Part shown: in pieces, positions 18,669 to 28,338 of the stretch
How positions within the stretch are numbered: position 1 is the first letter of the stretch
How the letters are laid out: every line of letters begins with the position of its first letter
Assembly (NCBI RefSeq): GCF_000262045.1
Contig: NZ_AJVF01000013.1
Location: 434,001-498,000, forward strand
Direction: 5' to 3'
DNA: 64,000 nt
Source: Bacillus siamensis KCTC 13613
GTDB taxonomy: Bacteria; Bacillota; Bacilli; Bacillales; Bacillaceae
Program-made: the position numbers and the translations under genes
Notes under the pieces: generated by a model
Databases searched by the model: none
Seen by the model: the letters and a program-made list of their open reading frames with translations, nothing else
What the model was told of the DNA's origin: nothing

Positions 18669-21600
18669 TTACGCTTTTTCAATCTCGATCAGTAAATCGC
18701 CTGTCTGAATCGGTTCTCCGTTTTTCACATGGATCTGCTGAATCGTCCCGGAGAACGGCGCCTGCACCGTCGTCTCCATTTTCATCGCTTCATTAATCAT
18801 CAGATGATCGCCCTTGTTCACCTTCGCGCCGGTTTCAGTTAACAATTTAATAACTGTTCCCGGCATTGATGCTGCAATGTGGCTTGGGTTTGTCCGATCG
18901 GCTTTTAATTTTTCCTGTACGGACGATTTAATGCTTTCATCTTTAATGACTACCTCACGCGGCTGGCCGTTCAATTCGAAATAAACGACCCGTGTCGCGT
19001 CCGGCTGCGGTTCACCGATAGATACAAGTTTCACGATCAGCGTTTTTCCGCGCTCGATTTCCACTTCGATTTCTTCACCGAGCGTCATGCCGTAGAAGAA
19101 AGTCGGTGTGTCCAATACGGAAATATCACCGAAGCGTTCAGCCGTTTGTACATATTCAGTGAAAACCTTCGGATAAAGCGCATACGCGATTGCGTCCTGG
19201 TCACTCAATTCCATCTGATGCGTTTCTTTCCATTCTTCTTTAATGCCTTCGAAAGATACCGGTTCGAGCAGCTCACCGGGTCTTACCGTAATCGGCGTCT
19301 GCCCTTTCAGCACGAGCTTTTGCAGTTTTTCCGGAAATCCGCCGTGCGGCTGGCCGATCTGCCCTTTAAAAAGCTCAACGACAGAATCCGGAAAATCAAG
19401 CGTTTCGCCTTTATCATAAACATCTTGTTCTGTTAAATTGTTTTGCACCATGTAAAGCGCCATATCTCCGACGACTTTGGAAGAAGGTGTTACTTTAACG
19501 ACGTCGCCGAACATGCGGTTGACGACGCTGTACATCTCTTTCACCTCATTCCAGCGGTCACCCAGGCCGACGCCTTTTGCCTGCTGCTGCAAATTGCTGT
19601 ACTGCCCGCCCGGCATCTCGTGATTATAAATCTCAGTGTGCGGAGACTTCATCCCGCTTTCAAATTCACTGTAATATTGACGGACAGATTCCCAGTATTG
19701 TGACAGTCTTTCAACCTGCCGGACATCCATTTCAGGACGGCGGCTGTTCCCTTCAAGCGCATGGTAAAATCCGCTTGCGCTCGGCTGTGAAGTCAGCCCC
19801 GCCATTGAGCTGACGGCGACATCCACGATATCCACACCCGCTTCAACAGCTTTGGCATAGAGAAAGACGCCGTTGCCGCTCGTGTCATGCGTGTGAAGAT
19901 GAACGGGAATATCAATCGTTTCCTTCAGCGCGGAGACAAGTTCATATGCGGCCTGCGGTTTCAAAAGACCTGCCATGTCTTTAATGCCGAGAATGTGCGC
20001 ACCAGATGCCTCAAGTTCTTTCGCCATGGAAAGATAATATTTCAAATCATACTTCGTCCGGCTCTTATCAAGAATATCTCCCGTATAACAAATCGCAGCC
20101 TCTGCCACTTTTCCGGTTTCACGGACGGCATCGATGGCCAGCGTCATCCCTTTCACCCAGTTCAGGCTGTCAAAGATCCGGAATACATCAATACCTGACT
20201 CTGCTGACTGCCGGACAAATTTTTGGATGACATTGTCCGGATAGTTGGTATAACCGACGGCATTTGATGAACGAAGCAGCATCTGGAACAATGTGTTCGG
20301 CACTTCCTTGCGGAGATCTTCAAGGCGTTTCCAAGGATCTTCTTTTAAGAAACGGTACGCTACATCAAATGTCGCGCCTCCCCACATTTCAAGGCTGAAC
20401 AGTTCAGGCCACAGGACAGCCGTGGGGTTCGCGATTTTTTTCAAATCATTTGTTCTGATTCTGGTCGCAAGCAGAGACTGGTGGGCATCCCTGAACGTTG
20501 TATCAGTCAGGAGTACGGACTTTTGCTCTTTCACCCAGTCAGCAAGCCCTTCAGCGCCTCTTTCATCGAGAATCTGTTTCGTGCCGTTTACCGGCTTTTC
20601 TCCGATACCTAACGTAATAGCCTGAGGCTTATCAAACGCAGGTTTTTCTTTTTTCCCGATTCCCGGAAAACCGTTTACCGTTACATTGCCGATGTAAGAA
20701 AGCATTTTTGTTCCGCGGTCCTTCTGTTTAGGAAAAACAAACAGTTCGGGCGTTGTGTCGATAAACGATGTATCATATTGCCCGGTCAGGAATTTTTCAT
20801 GCTTTGCCACGTTTTCAAGAAACGGGATATTGGTCTTAATGCCCCTGATTCTGAATTCCTGCAGGTTGCGGACCATTTTTGCCGATGCCTGCTCAAACGT
20901 CAGCGCCCATGTCGACAGTTTGACGAGCAGTGAATCGTAATAAGGCGTGATAACCGCGCCCTGGAAGCTGTTCCCTGTATCAAGACGGACGCCGAAGCCG
21001 CCGCCTGAGCGGTAAGCCATAATTTTACCCGTGTCAGGCATAAAGTCATTCAGCGGATCTTCAGTGGTCACACGTGATTGTATCGCATACCCGATTGTAA
21101 AAATGTCTTTTTGCTGAGGAATATTGACGGCACGGCTGTGGAGTCCGTGGCCCTGCGCAACGAGAATCTGCGTCTGTACGATATCAACCCCCGTAATCAT
21201 TTCCGTAATCGTATGCTCCACTTGTACGCGGGGATTCACTTCAATAAAGTAAAACTCACCATCCGCTACGAGAAATTCCACGGTTCCCGCGTTGATATAG
21301 CCGACATTTTTCGCAAGGGCGACAGCCGCTTCACAGATCTCGTCCCTTAATTCAGGCTGTAAGGATACACTCGGCGCCACCTCAATGACCTTTTGATGGC
21401 GTCTCTGAACGGAACAGTCCCGCTCATACAGATGGACGACATTGCCTTCTTTATCTCCGATCACCTGAACTTCAATATGCTTAGGATTTTCGATCAGTTT
21501 TTCAACATACACTTCGTCGTTTCCGAATGCGGCTTTCGCTTCTGATTTAGCCCGCTCAAACGAATCTTTCAATTCGCCCTCGCTTCTGACGATTCTCATC

Positions 21601-22115
21601 CCCCGGCCGCCGCCTCCGAGCGACGCTTTAATAATAAACGGATACCCGTGAACTTTTGCGAATTGTTCGACATCTTTTAATGTTTCAGCAGACCCGTCAC
21701 TCCCCGGGATAACGGGGATGCCGGCTTTTTCAGCCTGCTCTCTGGCCTTGACCTTATCTCCGAACATATCCAAATGCGCTGACGTCGGTCCGATAAATAC
21801 GATGCCCTCTTCTTCACAGCGTCTCGCAAATTGGATATTTTCAGACAGAAATCCGTAACCCGGATGGATGGCGTCAACGCCGTTTCTTTTCGCAATCTCA
21901 ATAATCCCTTCAATATCAAGATACGCGTCTATCGGTTTTTTGCCTTCTCCGACAAGATAGGCTTCATCCGCTTTATAGCGGTGGTAGGAACCCGAATCTT
22001 CTTTTGAATAAACGGCTACCGTTCTGATGTTCAATTCTGTGCACGCCCGGAAAATCCGGATCGCAATTTCTCCCCTGTTTGCTACTAACACTTTTTGGAT
22101 GGATTGTTGTGACAA
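18669..22115 (-). CDS. pycA: pyruvate carboxylase
   Basis: Biotin- and ATP-dependent carboxylation of pyruvate to oxaloacetate, the anaplerotic feed of the TCA cycle. The 1148 residues hold, in order, biotin carboxylase (about 1-450, with the glycine loop KASLGGGGRGMR), the carboxyltransferase TIM barrel (about 530-800, LLTDTTFRDAHQSL), the tetramerisation region and a biotin carrier domain with Lys1112 in EAMKMETTV. The start is the TTG at 22115 behind GGGGGAGAG. It is monocistronic with its own terminator. In B. subtilis it is largely constitutive. Confidence 0.98.
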   Translation of the reverse strand: MSQQSIQKVLVANRGEIAIRIFRACTELNIRTVAVYSKEDSGSYHRYKADEAYLVGEGKKPIDAYLDIEGIIEIAKRNGVDAIHPGYGFLSENIQFARRCEEEGIVFIGPTSAHLDMFGDKVKAREQAEKAGIPVIPGSDGSAETLKDVEQFAKVHGYPFIIKASLGGGGRGMRIVRSEGELKDSFERAKSEAKAAFGNDEVYVEKLIENPKHIEVQVIGDKEGNVVHLYERDCSVQRRHQKVIEVAPSVSLQPELRDEICEAAVALAKNVGYINAGTVEFLVADGEFYFIEVNPRVQVEHTITEMITGVDIVQTQILVAQGHGLHSRAVNIPQQKDIFTIGYAIQSRVTTEDPLNDFMPDTGKIMAYRSGGGFGVRLDTGNSFQGAVITPYYDSLLVKLSTWALTFEQASAKMVRNLQEFRIRGIKTNIPFLENVAKHEKFLTGQYDTSFIDTTPELFVFPKQKDRGTKMLSYIGNVTVNGFPGIGKKEKPAFDKPQAITLGIGEKPVNGTKQILDERGAEGLADWVKEQKSVLLTDTTFRDAHQSLLATRIRTNDLKKIANPTAVLWPELFSLEMWGGATFDVAYRFLKEDPWKRLEDLRKEVPNTLFQMLLRSSNAVGYTNYPDNVIQKFVRQSAESGIDVFRIFDSLNWVKGMTLAIDAVRETGKVAEAAICYTGDILDKSRTKYDLKYYLSMAKELEASGAHILGIKDMAGLLKPQAAYELVSALKETIDIPVHLHTHDTSGNGVFLYAKAVEAGVDIVDVAVSSMAGLTSQPSASGFYHALEGNSRRPEMDVRQVERLSQYWESVRQYYSEFESGMKSPHTEIYNHEMPGGQYSNLQQQAKGVGLGDRWNEVKEMYSVVNRMFGDVVKVTPSSKVVGDMALYMVQNNLTEQDVYDKGETLDFPDSVVELFKGQIGQPHGGFPEKLQKLVLKGQTPITVRPGELLEPVSFEGIKEEWKETHQMELSDQDAIAYALYPKVFTEYVQTAERFGDISVLDTPTFFYGMTLGEEIEVEIERGKTLIVKLVSIGEPQPDATRVVYFELNGQPREVVIKDESIKSSVQEKLKADRTNPSHIAASMPGTVIKLLTETGAKVNKGDHLMINEAMKMETTVQAPFSGTIQQIHVKNGEPIQTGDLLIEIEKA

Positions 22116-22190
22116 ATTTCTCTCCCCCTTGGCCTAGTAAATATGTAGTTTATAATAAAGGAATATCCGTCCTGTGTATACATTTGTTTT

Positions 22191-23402
22191 TTACAGATAC
22201 ACAGATTTTTCCGTCTGCCGTCTTTTTACCCCCTTAGACGGAACGGGTTCCCTCTTTTTCTTCTTTTCTGAGTACTTGACATGCATACTGACGTTCACCA
22301 ATATACCGGCGCTCGTCAATAATAAAAACATGGATGAGCCTCCGTAGCTGATAAACGGCAGCGGAACACCCGTAATGGGAATTAAACCGCTGACACCGCC
22401 GAGATTGATGAAGGTCTGAATCGCAATCATACTGGATATCCCGATTGCCAGGAGACTGCCGAACGGATCTTCACATTTTCTCGCAATATAAAAACCTTTT
22501 AACACAACAAAAGCAAGCAGCACAATGACGAACAGGACGCCGAAAATGCCGAGCTCCTCTGAAATAACCGCCATGATAAAGTCTGTATGCGATTCCGGCA
22601 GATATCCGTATTTTTGAATGCTTTCTCCGAGACCGAGGCCGAAAAAACCGCCTGAGCCGATCGCATAATACGAATTTATAATCTGCAGGCCTGATGTGCC
22701 GGCATATTTAAACGGGTTTTCAAGGCTTTCAAACCGGCTCATGCGCCCAGGCGTTAAAATATCGTCCCATTTCAAATAAATGATCGGGCTGACAAGAAGT
22801 AATACGATTCCCGCCATGATCACCAGCCTGAGCAGCGTCTTTCCGCTGAATCCCGAACACATAATGACGCAAAACGCGATCAGACCGATAATCATCGCCG
22901 TTCCGAAGTCAGGCTGAATGGCGATAAGCGCACAAATGACTACGGTGACGATCACCGGCGGAGCAACTCCTGTCAAAAGCTGATCGATATAGCTTTGTTT
23001 TTTCGCGTACACCGCGGCAAGATACAGAATCAGGGTCAGCTTGACAAATTCCCCCGGCTGAATGGCCATTCCGCCGATTTTAAACCAGCTTTGCGCGTTT
23101 CCGGCAACATGTCCGAAAACAAACAGCGCGCAAAGCGCAGCCACTGACGCAAGCAGTAATATTTTCTGGACCTTCTGATGGGCGAGCACTTTGTACGGGA
23201 AAACGGCCGCGATGATAAACAGCACGAGCCCTGCAATGACGGCGAACAGCTGCCGTTTAAAAAAATAGTCGCTGCTCACGCCGTAACGCATAACGGCGGT
23301 AATCATACTTGAACTGTATACCATTACCAATCCGAAACTGCACAGCAGAATAATAGCGCTTATCAATGAATAATCGTAAGATTTTAACATTCTTTTAAAC
23401 AT
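22191..23402 (-). CDS. ftsW: FtsW, SEDS-family peptidoglycan glycosyltransferase
   Basis: Septal peptidoglycan polymerase that works with a class B penicillin-binding protein. The 403-residue protein has ten transmembrane helices and SEDS signatures: SLENPFKYAGTSGLQ, the loop GIGSGGFFGLGLGES (here YAIGSGGFFGLGLGES), PESHTDFIMAVISEELG, and GVPLPFISYGGSS. Start ATG at 23402 behind AAAGAGGATG. It lies 75 bases upstream of pycA with a separate SigA promoter, as in B. subtilis where this gene (formerly ylaO) is essential. Confidence 0.97.
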   Translation of the reverse strand: MFKRMLKSYDYSLISAIILLCSFGLVMVYSSSMITAVMRYGVSSDYFFKRQLFAVIAGLVLFIIAAVFPYKVLAHQKVQKILLLASVAALCALFVFGHVAGNAQSWFKIGGMAIQPGEFVKLTLILYLAAVYAKKQSYIDQLLTGVAPPVIVTVVICALIAIQPDFGTAMIIGLIAFCVIMCSGFSGKTLLRLVIMAGIVLLLVSPIIYLKWDDILTPGRMSRFESLENPFKYAGTSGLQIINSYYAIGSGGFFGLGLGESIQKYGYLPESHTDFIMAVISEELGIFGVLFVIVLLAFVVLKGFYIARKCEDPFGSLLAIGISSMIAIQTFINLGGVSGLIPITGVPLPFISYGGSSMFLLLTSAGILVNVSMHVKYSEKKKKREPVPSKGVKRRQTEKSVYL

Positions 23403-23448
23403 AACATCCTCTTTCCTGCTTAAAGCTTACGTTTAATACCTATTGCGT

Positions 23449-23476
23449 ATTATATTTTACTATAATTCATAAACAA
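23449..23476 (-). promoter_or_regulatory. SigA promoter of ftsW
   Basis: On the minus strand TTGTTT (23471-23476), 16-base spacer, TATAAT (23449-23454). Confidence 0.65.
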
Positions 23477-23570
23477 TTTACGCAGTTTCTTTATAGTTTT
23501 TCGGATGAAATGCAGATTAATAGACCGTCTCACGAAAAGAAGATGCAAAAAAACGGTTTACGGTTATAAA

Positions 23571-23600
23571 AAAACCCAAACCGTTGAATAGTTTGAGTTT
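23571..23600 (-). terminator. possible terminator of ylaN
   Basis: An imperfect stem AAACCCAAAC/GTTTGAGTTT lies just after the ylaN stop, with a T-run on the minus strand. Confidence 0.6.
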
Positions 23601-23606
23601 GATCAT

Positions 23607-23888
23607 TTATTTTCCTGTAAACGCGTCATGCAGTGCAGACAGTTCTCTTTCAAGTCTGTCCAGCAGCTCTTTTCCGTCGTTTTCATCAACTAATCCCAGG
23701 CGGACAGCAAAATCGATTTCCCTCGACAGTCCGAACATCTGAGTATCCAAGACCTCTTCGTACAGAGGACATTGAGGCATCGTTAAGTTATCCATTTGTA
23801 CTCGGATCAGCTTCAAAATCTTCTCAGCATCTGACTTCAACAGTTCGAATGCTTTCTGCTGATGGTCAACTATAATCTCTGAAGCCAA
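23607..23888 (-). CDS. ylaN: YlaN, iron-homeostasis protein acting on Fur (UPF0358)
   Basis: A 93-residue helical protein. Recent work in B. subtilis and Staphylococcus links YlaN to iron binding and control of the repressor Fur; earlier it was listed as essential with unknown function. Conserved segments visible here are [20 protein letters not shown] and [21 protein letters not shown]. The start is the TTG at 23888 behind GGAGGGATAC. Monocistronic, with its own SigA promoter upstream. The family is certain; the Fur link is from literature. Confidence 0.92.
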   Translation of the reverse strand: MASEIIVDHQQKAFELLKSDAEKILKLIRVQMDNLTMPQCPLYEEVLDTQMFGLSREIDFAVRLGLVDENDGKELLDRLERELSALHDAFTGK

Positions 23889-23932
23889 AAGTATCCCTCC
23901 GTTCCCCAGGCGAGTACCTAATTCTTCTATTT

Positions 23933-23961
23933 ATCATAAAGGGTATCAGGTGAAATTGCAA
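23933..23961 (-). promoter_or_regulatory. SigA promoter of ylaN
   Basis: On the minus strand TTGCAA (23956-23961), 17-base spacer, TATGAT (23933-23938), 45 bases ahead of the ylaN start. Confidence 0.65.
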
Positions 23962-23995
23962 GAGGATTTAAGCAGATGTCATGATAAAAAGTGTT

Positions 23996-24925
23996 TCAAA
24001 AAATACTCAGCCTGTATTTCTCAGACATGATTTCCAGAAGCTTCACACCCGCGATGCTGTTGCCTTTTTCATCAAGCGCCGGGCCGAATATACCGATTCC
24101 GAAATTGTATGGCGAAATGCCCATGATTCCTCCCGAAACCCCGCTTTTGGCGGGAATGCCGACCTTGATCGCGAATTCCCCGCTCGCATTGTACATGCCG
24201 CATGTCACCATAAACGTCTTGCAGATTCTCGCCACATCTTTTTTTATGACCTGTTCCCCGGTCTCCGGATGCTTGCCGTCAAGTGCGAATACGCAGCCGA
24301 TTTTGGCTAAATCCAGACTGCTCATCTTAATCGCGCACTGCTTTGTATACAAATCCATGACCTCTTCAACATCGCCTTTAAAAATGTCATACTGCTTCAT
24401 GTAATAACACATTGCCCGATTGATCATGGAGGAACCGAATTCTGATGCTGCGACATGTCTGCAATATGTAATTTCCTGATTATTCGCAAGCCTTCTGATA
24501 AATCCGAGCAGATAATCCAGACGGTCTTTCGGCGTATGCCCTTTAATAAAACTTGTAACGACGAGAGCGCCCGCATTAATCATCGGATTTAAAGGCTTGC
24601 CCGGGTTCACCGTCTCAAGCTTCACAATGGAATTAAACGGGTCGCCGGTCGGCTCCTGCCCTACGCAGCTGAATATCTTTTCCTTTCCGTAATCCATCAG
24701 GACGAGTGCCAGAGAAAGCACCTTCGAAATGCTCTGCAGCGTAAATGTCCGGTCAGCGTCTCCTGCCGTCAGACATGTATTTTCCGCATGATAAATCGTG
24801 ACTGAAAGGCTGTCTTGACCCGATTCTGCCAAAGCCGGAATATAGTCTGCCACTTTGCCTTCTCCGGTCTTTTTTTTCGCTTCTTGAACGAGTGCGTCCA
24901 GCTCCTGGTAATGCCGGCATACCAT
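23996..24925 (-). CDS. glsA2: glutaminase (YlaM type)
   Basis: Hydrolyses glutamine to glutamate and ammonia. The 309-residue protein belongs to the serine-dependent glutaminase family: the nucleophile motif FTLQSISKVLSLALV (SxxK), the NPMINAGALV segment and the later SGGIMGISP loop are all present. I start it at the ATG at 24925, behind GTGAGGGGATC; the frame stays open for another 71 codons upstream, but that stretch overlaps the divergent ylaL and has no proper start signal. No obvious hairpin follows the gene. Confidence 0.94.
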   Translation of the reverse strand: MVCRHYQELDALVQEAKKKTGEGKVADYIPALAESGQDSLSVTIYHAENTCLTAGDADRTFTLQSISKVLSLALVLMDYGKEKIFSCVGQEPTGDPFNSIVKLETVNPGKPLNPMINAGALVVTSFIKGHTPKDRLDYLLGFIRRLANNQEITYCRHVAASEFGSSMINRAMCYYMKQYDIFKGDVEEVMDLYTKQCAIKMSSLDLAKIGCVFALDGKHPETGEQVIKKDVARICKTFMVTCGMYNASGEFAIKVGIPAKSGVSGGIMGISPYNFGIGIFGPALDEKGNSIAGVKLLEIMSEKYRLSIF

Positions 24926-24976
24926 TTCGATCCCCTCACTTTGCTGCCGTTGGTTACGTCTAATTTGCGACGCAAA

Positions 24977-25005
24977 GTGACAATTCATGCGAAAACTTTT
25001 ATACT
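24977..25005 (+). promoter_or_regulatory. SigA promoter of ylaL
   Basis: GTGACA at 24977-24982, 17-base spacer, TATACT at 25000-25005, just ahead of the GGGGGG ribosome binding site. Confidence 0.6.
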
Positions 25006-25027
25006 TTAAGTAAAGGGGGGCTTCACC

Positions 25028-25504
25028 ATGAGCGTTATTCAAGTTAAAGGCAATGTTACATACCCGATTACAATTGATCCGAGTGTCTGGATTTTCGATG
25101 ACCGCAAGTTTCCGTTTGAAAACAATCAGCCCGTTCACTCAGACGGCTCGGCAGAAACTAAGGAGCATACACTCGATCCGGAACGGGTGATCAGAGAAGG
25201 GCGCATTTCGCCGCCGACTTTAAAAAGCGAAAAACGTTTTGAAAAAGAAAGATTAATGAACGGCAGTTTCGCCATGAAGCTCGGTGCTGTCTTAGCAAAT
25301 GCCGAGCCGAAAGAAAGCGCTGTCCTTTGCGTATTTATTTCAGGATCTGAAAGAACCGAGGTGCCGCTTGAAAAGGCGATGGACGCAATCGCCCATTTCT
25401 GTGAGTCAGGGAAGCCTCTTCAAGACGGCGGTCCGGTCCATTTTTACGTGAACGGAAACTTTGAAAAACCGATAACAGGCGTCACAGAAATCGAAGTTCT
25501 ATAA
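25028..25504 (+). CDS. ylaL: YlaL, conserved Bacillus protein of unknown function
   Basis: A 158-residue soluble acidic protein. I recognise it by position and sequence as YlaL, but cannot name an activity; some annotations call it peptidyl-prolyl isomerase-like and nothing visible confirms that. The N-terminal third begins [20 protein letters not shown] and the C-terminus has alternating strand segments ([36 protein letters not shown]). Start ATG at 25028 behind GGGGGG. Its last six bases overlap the 3' end of the convergent ylaK. Confidence 0.75.
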   Translation: MSVIQVKGNVTYPITIDPSVWIFDDRKFPFENNQPVHSDGSAETKEHTLDPERVIREGRISPPTLKSEKRFEKERLMNGSFAMKLGAVLANAEPKESAVLCVFISGSERTEVPLEKAMDAIAHFCESGKPLQDGGPVHFYVNGNFEKPITGVTEIEVL

Positions 25505-26827
25505 CAAATCGGCCGCAAGCTGTGCAAGGCCGGATCTTTCGCCTTTCATAAGCTTCACGCTGCCGGAGACGGTTTGTCCTTTAAACCGCTCTACGACATA
25601 AGCAAGTCCGTTATTTAAACTGTCTAAATATGGGTGATCTATTTGCTCCGGGTCACCCATCAGGACAATTTTGCTGCCTTCTCCCACCCGTGTCAAAAGC
25701 GTCTTGACCTCGTGCCTCGTCAAATTCTGAGCCTCATCGATAATAATAAACTGATCCGGAATGCTTCTTCCCCGAATGTATGTCAGCGCCTCAACCTGAA
25801 TTGATCCGATGCCCGCTAAAATCGCTTCAAGTTCACCCGGCTTTTTCGCATTGAACAAAAATTCAAGATTATCAAAGATCGGCTGCATCCACGGCTTGAG
25901 CTTCTCCTCTTTTTCACCCGGCAAATATCCGATATCCTTGCCCACCGGGACGATGGGACGTGCGACGATCAGTTTTTTATAAATACCGAGATCCTCAGTC
26001 TGCAGAAGCCCCGCTGCGAGAGCTAGCAAGGTTTTTCCTGTTCCCGCTTTTCCGATCAGGGTGACAAGCGGGATATCTTCTCTCAGCAGGAGTTCAAGCG
26101 CCATTGTCTGCTGGACGTTTTTCGGCCTGATGCCCCATACGTGCTCATCATCAAAGACGAGTCTTTTTACGGTCTCCCCTTTCTTATCTGTCATGCCGAC
26201 CGCAGAAGAAGATCCTCCTAATTCATCTTTCATCAGCACAAATTGATTCGGATAAACCTGATGCTGCTGAAGCTCCTTGACTGAAATTTGTTTGTTTTTA
26301 TAAAACAAGTCAAACCGCTCTTTATTCATAAATATATCCTTGTACCCACTGTATATCTCATCATGGTCAACGACTCTGTCGTTTAAAAAGTCCTCCGCCA
26401 AAAGCCCGATGGCATCCGCCTTTACCCTGACCAGCACATCCTTACTGACCAGGATGACGGGGCGGCCGTTTTCTTTCGTTTCCTCCTCAAGGCTTAAATT
26501 TTTTGCCACCGCCAAAATGCGGTTATCATTTGTTTTTTCGATAAAAATTTCCTGAAGCTGATGAAATGACCGGTGGTTCAGTTCAATTCTGATCGTTCCT
26601 CCGCTTTCAAGCGGAACCTTTTCGTGCAGCCTTCCTTTCTCCCTGAGCCCGTCTATCAGCTTAGATACGTGCCTCGCATTCCTCCCGACCTCGTCCATAT
26701 ACCGCTTTTTTGAATCGACCTCTTCCAGCACGACGGCGGGGATGACAACTTCGTTTTCTTCAAAAGAAAAAATGGCGTTAGGATCCTGCAAAAGTACATT
26801 CGTATCTAACACATAAATTTTACTCAA
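25499..26827 (-). CDS. ylaK: YlaK, PhoH-family protein (PIN domain + ATPase)
   Basis: PhoH2-type protein joining an N-terminal PIN ribonuclease-like domain ([12 protein letters not shown], with downstream acidic residues in [16 protein letters not shown]) to a C-terminal PhoH ATPase (about 230-440; Walker [13 protein letters not shown], Walker [24 protein letters not shown]). PhoH2 proteins from other bacteria unwind and cut RNA in an ATP-dependent manner; in Bacillus the target is unknown. 442 residues. The start is the TTG at 26827 behind GGAGGCTGAG. Its end overlaps convergent ylaL by six bases and no terminator is visible there. Confidence 0.92.
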   Translation of the reverse strand: MSKIYVLDTNVLLQDPNAIFSFEENEVVIPAVVLEEVDSKKRYMDEVGRNARHVSKLIDGLREKGRLHEKVPLESGGTIRIELNHRSFHQLQEIFIEKTNDNRILAVAKNLSLEEETKENGRPVILVSKDVLVRVKADAIGLLAEDFLNDRVVDHDEIYSGYKDIFMNKERFDLFYKNKQISVKELQQHQVYPNQFVLMKDELGGSSSAVGMTDKKGETVKRLVFDDEHVWGIRPKNVQQTMALELLLREDIPLVTLIGKAGTGKTLLALAAGLLQTEDLGIYKKLIVARPIVPVGKDIGYLPGEKEEKLKPWMQPIFDNLEFLFNAKKPGELEAILAGIGSIQVEALTYIRGRSIPDQFIIIDEAQNLTRHEVKTLLTRVGEGSKIVLMGDPEQIDHPYLDSLNNGLAYVVERFKGQTVSGSVKLMKGERSGLAQLAADLL

Positions 26828-26918
26828 GTCTCAGCCTCCTGAAAAATAAGGATCAAAGCCCAGCGTGTGCTTCTCTTTTCGTGAAAAACGGGGATGCCTG
26901 CTAAAATATATGATTTGG

Positions 26919-26949
26919 TGAATAAAGATAGAAGGTTAATTCAACAATA
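26919..26949 (+). promoter_or_regulatory. candidate SigG-type promoter of ylaJ
   Basis: TGAATA (26919-26924), 17-base spacer, CAACAATA (26942-26949). The -35 fits SigG well, the -10 only partly; ylaJ belongs to a forespore lipoprotein family. Confidence 0.4.
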
Positions 26950-26982
26950 AAAGAAATGAAAGCATTAAGGAGGGAATCTGAC

Positions 26983-27609
26983 GTGCGAATTCTTTTCATT
27001 ATCATACAAGCTTTATTTATTCTGACCGGCTGCACAGCTGTACAGGATAGCCGCGGACGCAGCAATATCCAAAACGAATCAACCGATCAGGGCGGAGCAA
27101 AACCGATTCATGTGAGTGATACAGCTCCTGAAACAGCTGCGAATCCCGGCCGGACAGACATTGCAAAGCATCTAGTCGAAGTGACTGAAAAAATCCCAGG
27201 CATTACAGACGCCACCGCGGTCGTACTCGGGCGATACTCAGTCGTCGGAATCGATGTGGATGACAATTTAGAACGGAGCAAAGTGGAAAGCATTAAATAC
27301 ACCGTTGCCCAAGCATTAAAAAACGATCCTTACGGCGCCAATGCCGTTGTCGTCGCTGATCCTGATACAGTCTCCCGCCTGAGAGGCATGGGCAGCGATA
27401 TTAAGGCCGGACGTCCGGTTTCAGGCATTTTGGACGAACTCGCCGCAATCGTCGGACGTGTCATGCCGGAAGTTCCGAATGATGTGACCGACAATGAAAA
27501 AGAATCACCGACTAAATCGAATGATGACCAGCTGAATCAAAGAGATCAGAACAAGCTGCAAAACGAGCAGAATGATCAATCGGATCATCACATGAATAAC
27601 CGCCGGTAA
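26983..27609 (+). CDS. ylaJ: YlaJ, YhcN/YlaJ-family spore lipoprotein
   Basis: A forespore lipoprotein of the family linked to spore germination, probably in the inner spore membrane. The 208-residue product starts with a short signal and lipobox (FILTGC), then a conserved domain of about 110 residues (VTEKIPGITDATAVVLGRYSVVGIDVD, DPYGANAVVVADPD) and a Gln/Asn/Asp-rich C-terminal tail of low complexity. The start is the GTG at 26983 behind AAGGAGGG; upstream in-frame codons lack a ribosome binding site. The germination role is by family. Confidence 0.88.
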   Translation: MRILFIIIQALFILTGCTAVQDSRGRSNIQNESTDQGGAKPIHVSDTAPETAANPGRTDIAKHLVEVTEKIPGITDATAVVLGRYSVVGIDVDDNLERSKVESIKYTVAQALKNDPYGANAVVVADPDTVSRLRGMGSDIKAGRPVSGILDELAAIVGRVMPEVPNDVTDNEKESPTKSNDDQLNQRDQNKLQNEQNDQSDHHMNNRR

Positions 27610-27650
27610 AAAGCAGCGCCCGCTACAAAGGAAGGGCGCTGCTTTCTTTC
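27610..27650 (+). terminator. terminator of ylaJ
   Basis: A 12-base stem AAAGCAGCGCCC/GGGCGCTGCTTT lies immediately after the stop codon, with a C/T-rich tail. Confidence 0.8.
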
Positions 27651-27711
27651 CCTTTGGCAGGCGGGTCATCCATGATATAATGCTTGTCATAGTGAAAGAG
27701 GTGAAAAATCA

Positions 27712-27921
27712 ATGAGAGTTAAATGTTCCATTTGCGACAAAATTGAACAAATTGATGATGAAACACTGACAGCCAAACGCCTCCGCAACCGTCCGATTCA
27801 TACATATATGTGCCAGGAATGCCATGACCGAATCAAAGTCAAAACAGAGGCGCGGCTGAATACCGGACACTTCTCCTTTCATCCAGGGCAAAAAACGAAA
27901 AAAGATAAAGTGAAAAAATAA
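27712..27921 (+). CDS. ylaI: YlaI, small zinc-ribbon protein (DUF2197)
   Basis: A 69-residue basic protein with two CxxC pairs (C5-x2-C8 and C34-x2-C37) that form a likely zinc ribbon; the C-terminal 20 residues are lysine-rich. The function is unknown; the size and shape fit a nucleic-acid or protein-binding accessory factor. Start ATG at 27712 behind AAAGAGGTG. Monocistronic, with a strong terminator shared with the convergent ylaH. Confidence 0.85.
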   Translation: MRVKCSICDKIEQIDDETLTAKRLRNRPIHTYMCQECHDRIKVKTEARLNTGHFSFHPGQKTKKDKVKK

Positions 27922-27927
27922 ACCAAT

Positions 27928-27966
27928 AAAAAAATGACCCGCCGAAAGGCAGGGTCATTTTTTTAT
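27928..27966. terminator. bidirectional terminator ylaI / ylaH
   Basis: Stem AAAATGACCC/GGGTCATTTT with T-runs on both strands, between convergent genes. Confidence 0.88.
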
Positions 27967-28283
27967 TGCGGTTTAGCTGACTGGCTTTTTTTGGACTGGT
28001 GCAGACGGATTTTGTAAATGATCAAAATCAAGGCGGCGACAACAAGCCCTTCTCCGACCGGCAGAAACACACCGAAAAAAGTCAGCACGGTGCAGCCGAG
28101 TACGAGAAAGAGATAAACTGCCGCAGCCTTTAAAACCGGCAGCCTTTTGGCAAAGCCGAGTTTAAATACAATCACCGAGAGCACGACGATCGTTCCGTAT
28201 AACAGCCACATTCCCGTCAGCGGATGCTCATCCACTTGGTAAAGCGCAGCAAAGAACGACAGCCGTTCACTTACTTCATTCAA
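27963..28283 (-). CDS. ylaH: YlaH-like small membrane protein
   Basis: A 106-residue membrane protein with three hydrophobic helices (about 24-42, 50-68 and 73-90) and a basic C-terminal tail ([14 protein letters not shown]). Function unknown. The start is the TTG at 28283, with GGAGGGGATC as ribosome binding site. It lies 55 bases after typA and is likely cotranscribed with it, since no hairpin separates them. Confidence 0.82.
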   Translation of the reverse strand: MNEVSERLSFFAALYQVDEHPLTGMWLLYGTIVVLSVIVFKLGFAKRLPVLKAAAVYLFLVLGCTVLTFFGVFLPVGEGLVVAALILIIYKIRLHQSKKSQSAKPQ

Positions 28284-28338
28284 AAAGATCCCCTCCCCTT
28301 TTCCGTTCGGGTTCTATCTTTTCAAATTCTGCAAGTGA

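Noticed and set aside
19146..21350. several 80-110 codon frames on the plus strand within pycA
   Set aside because: All are antisense to pyruvate carboxylase domains and lack ribosome binding sites.
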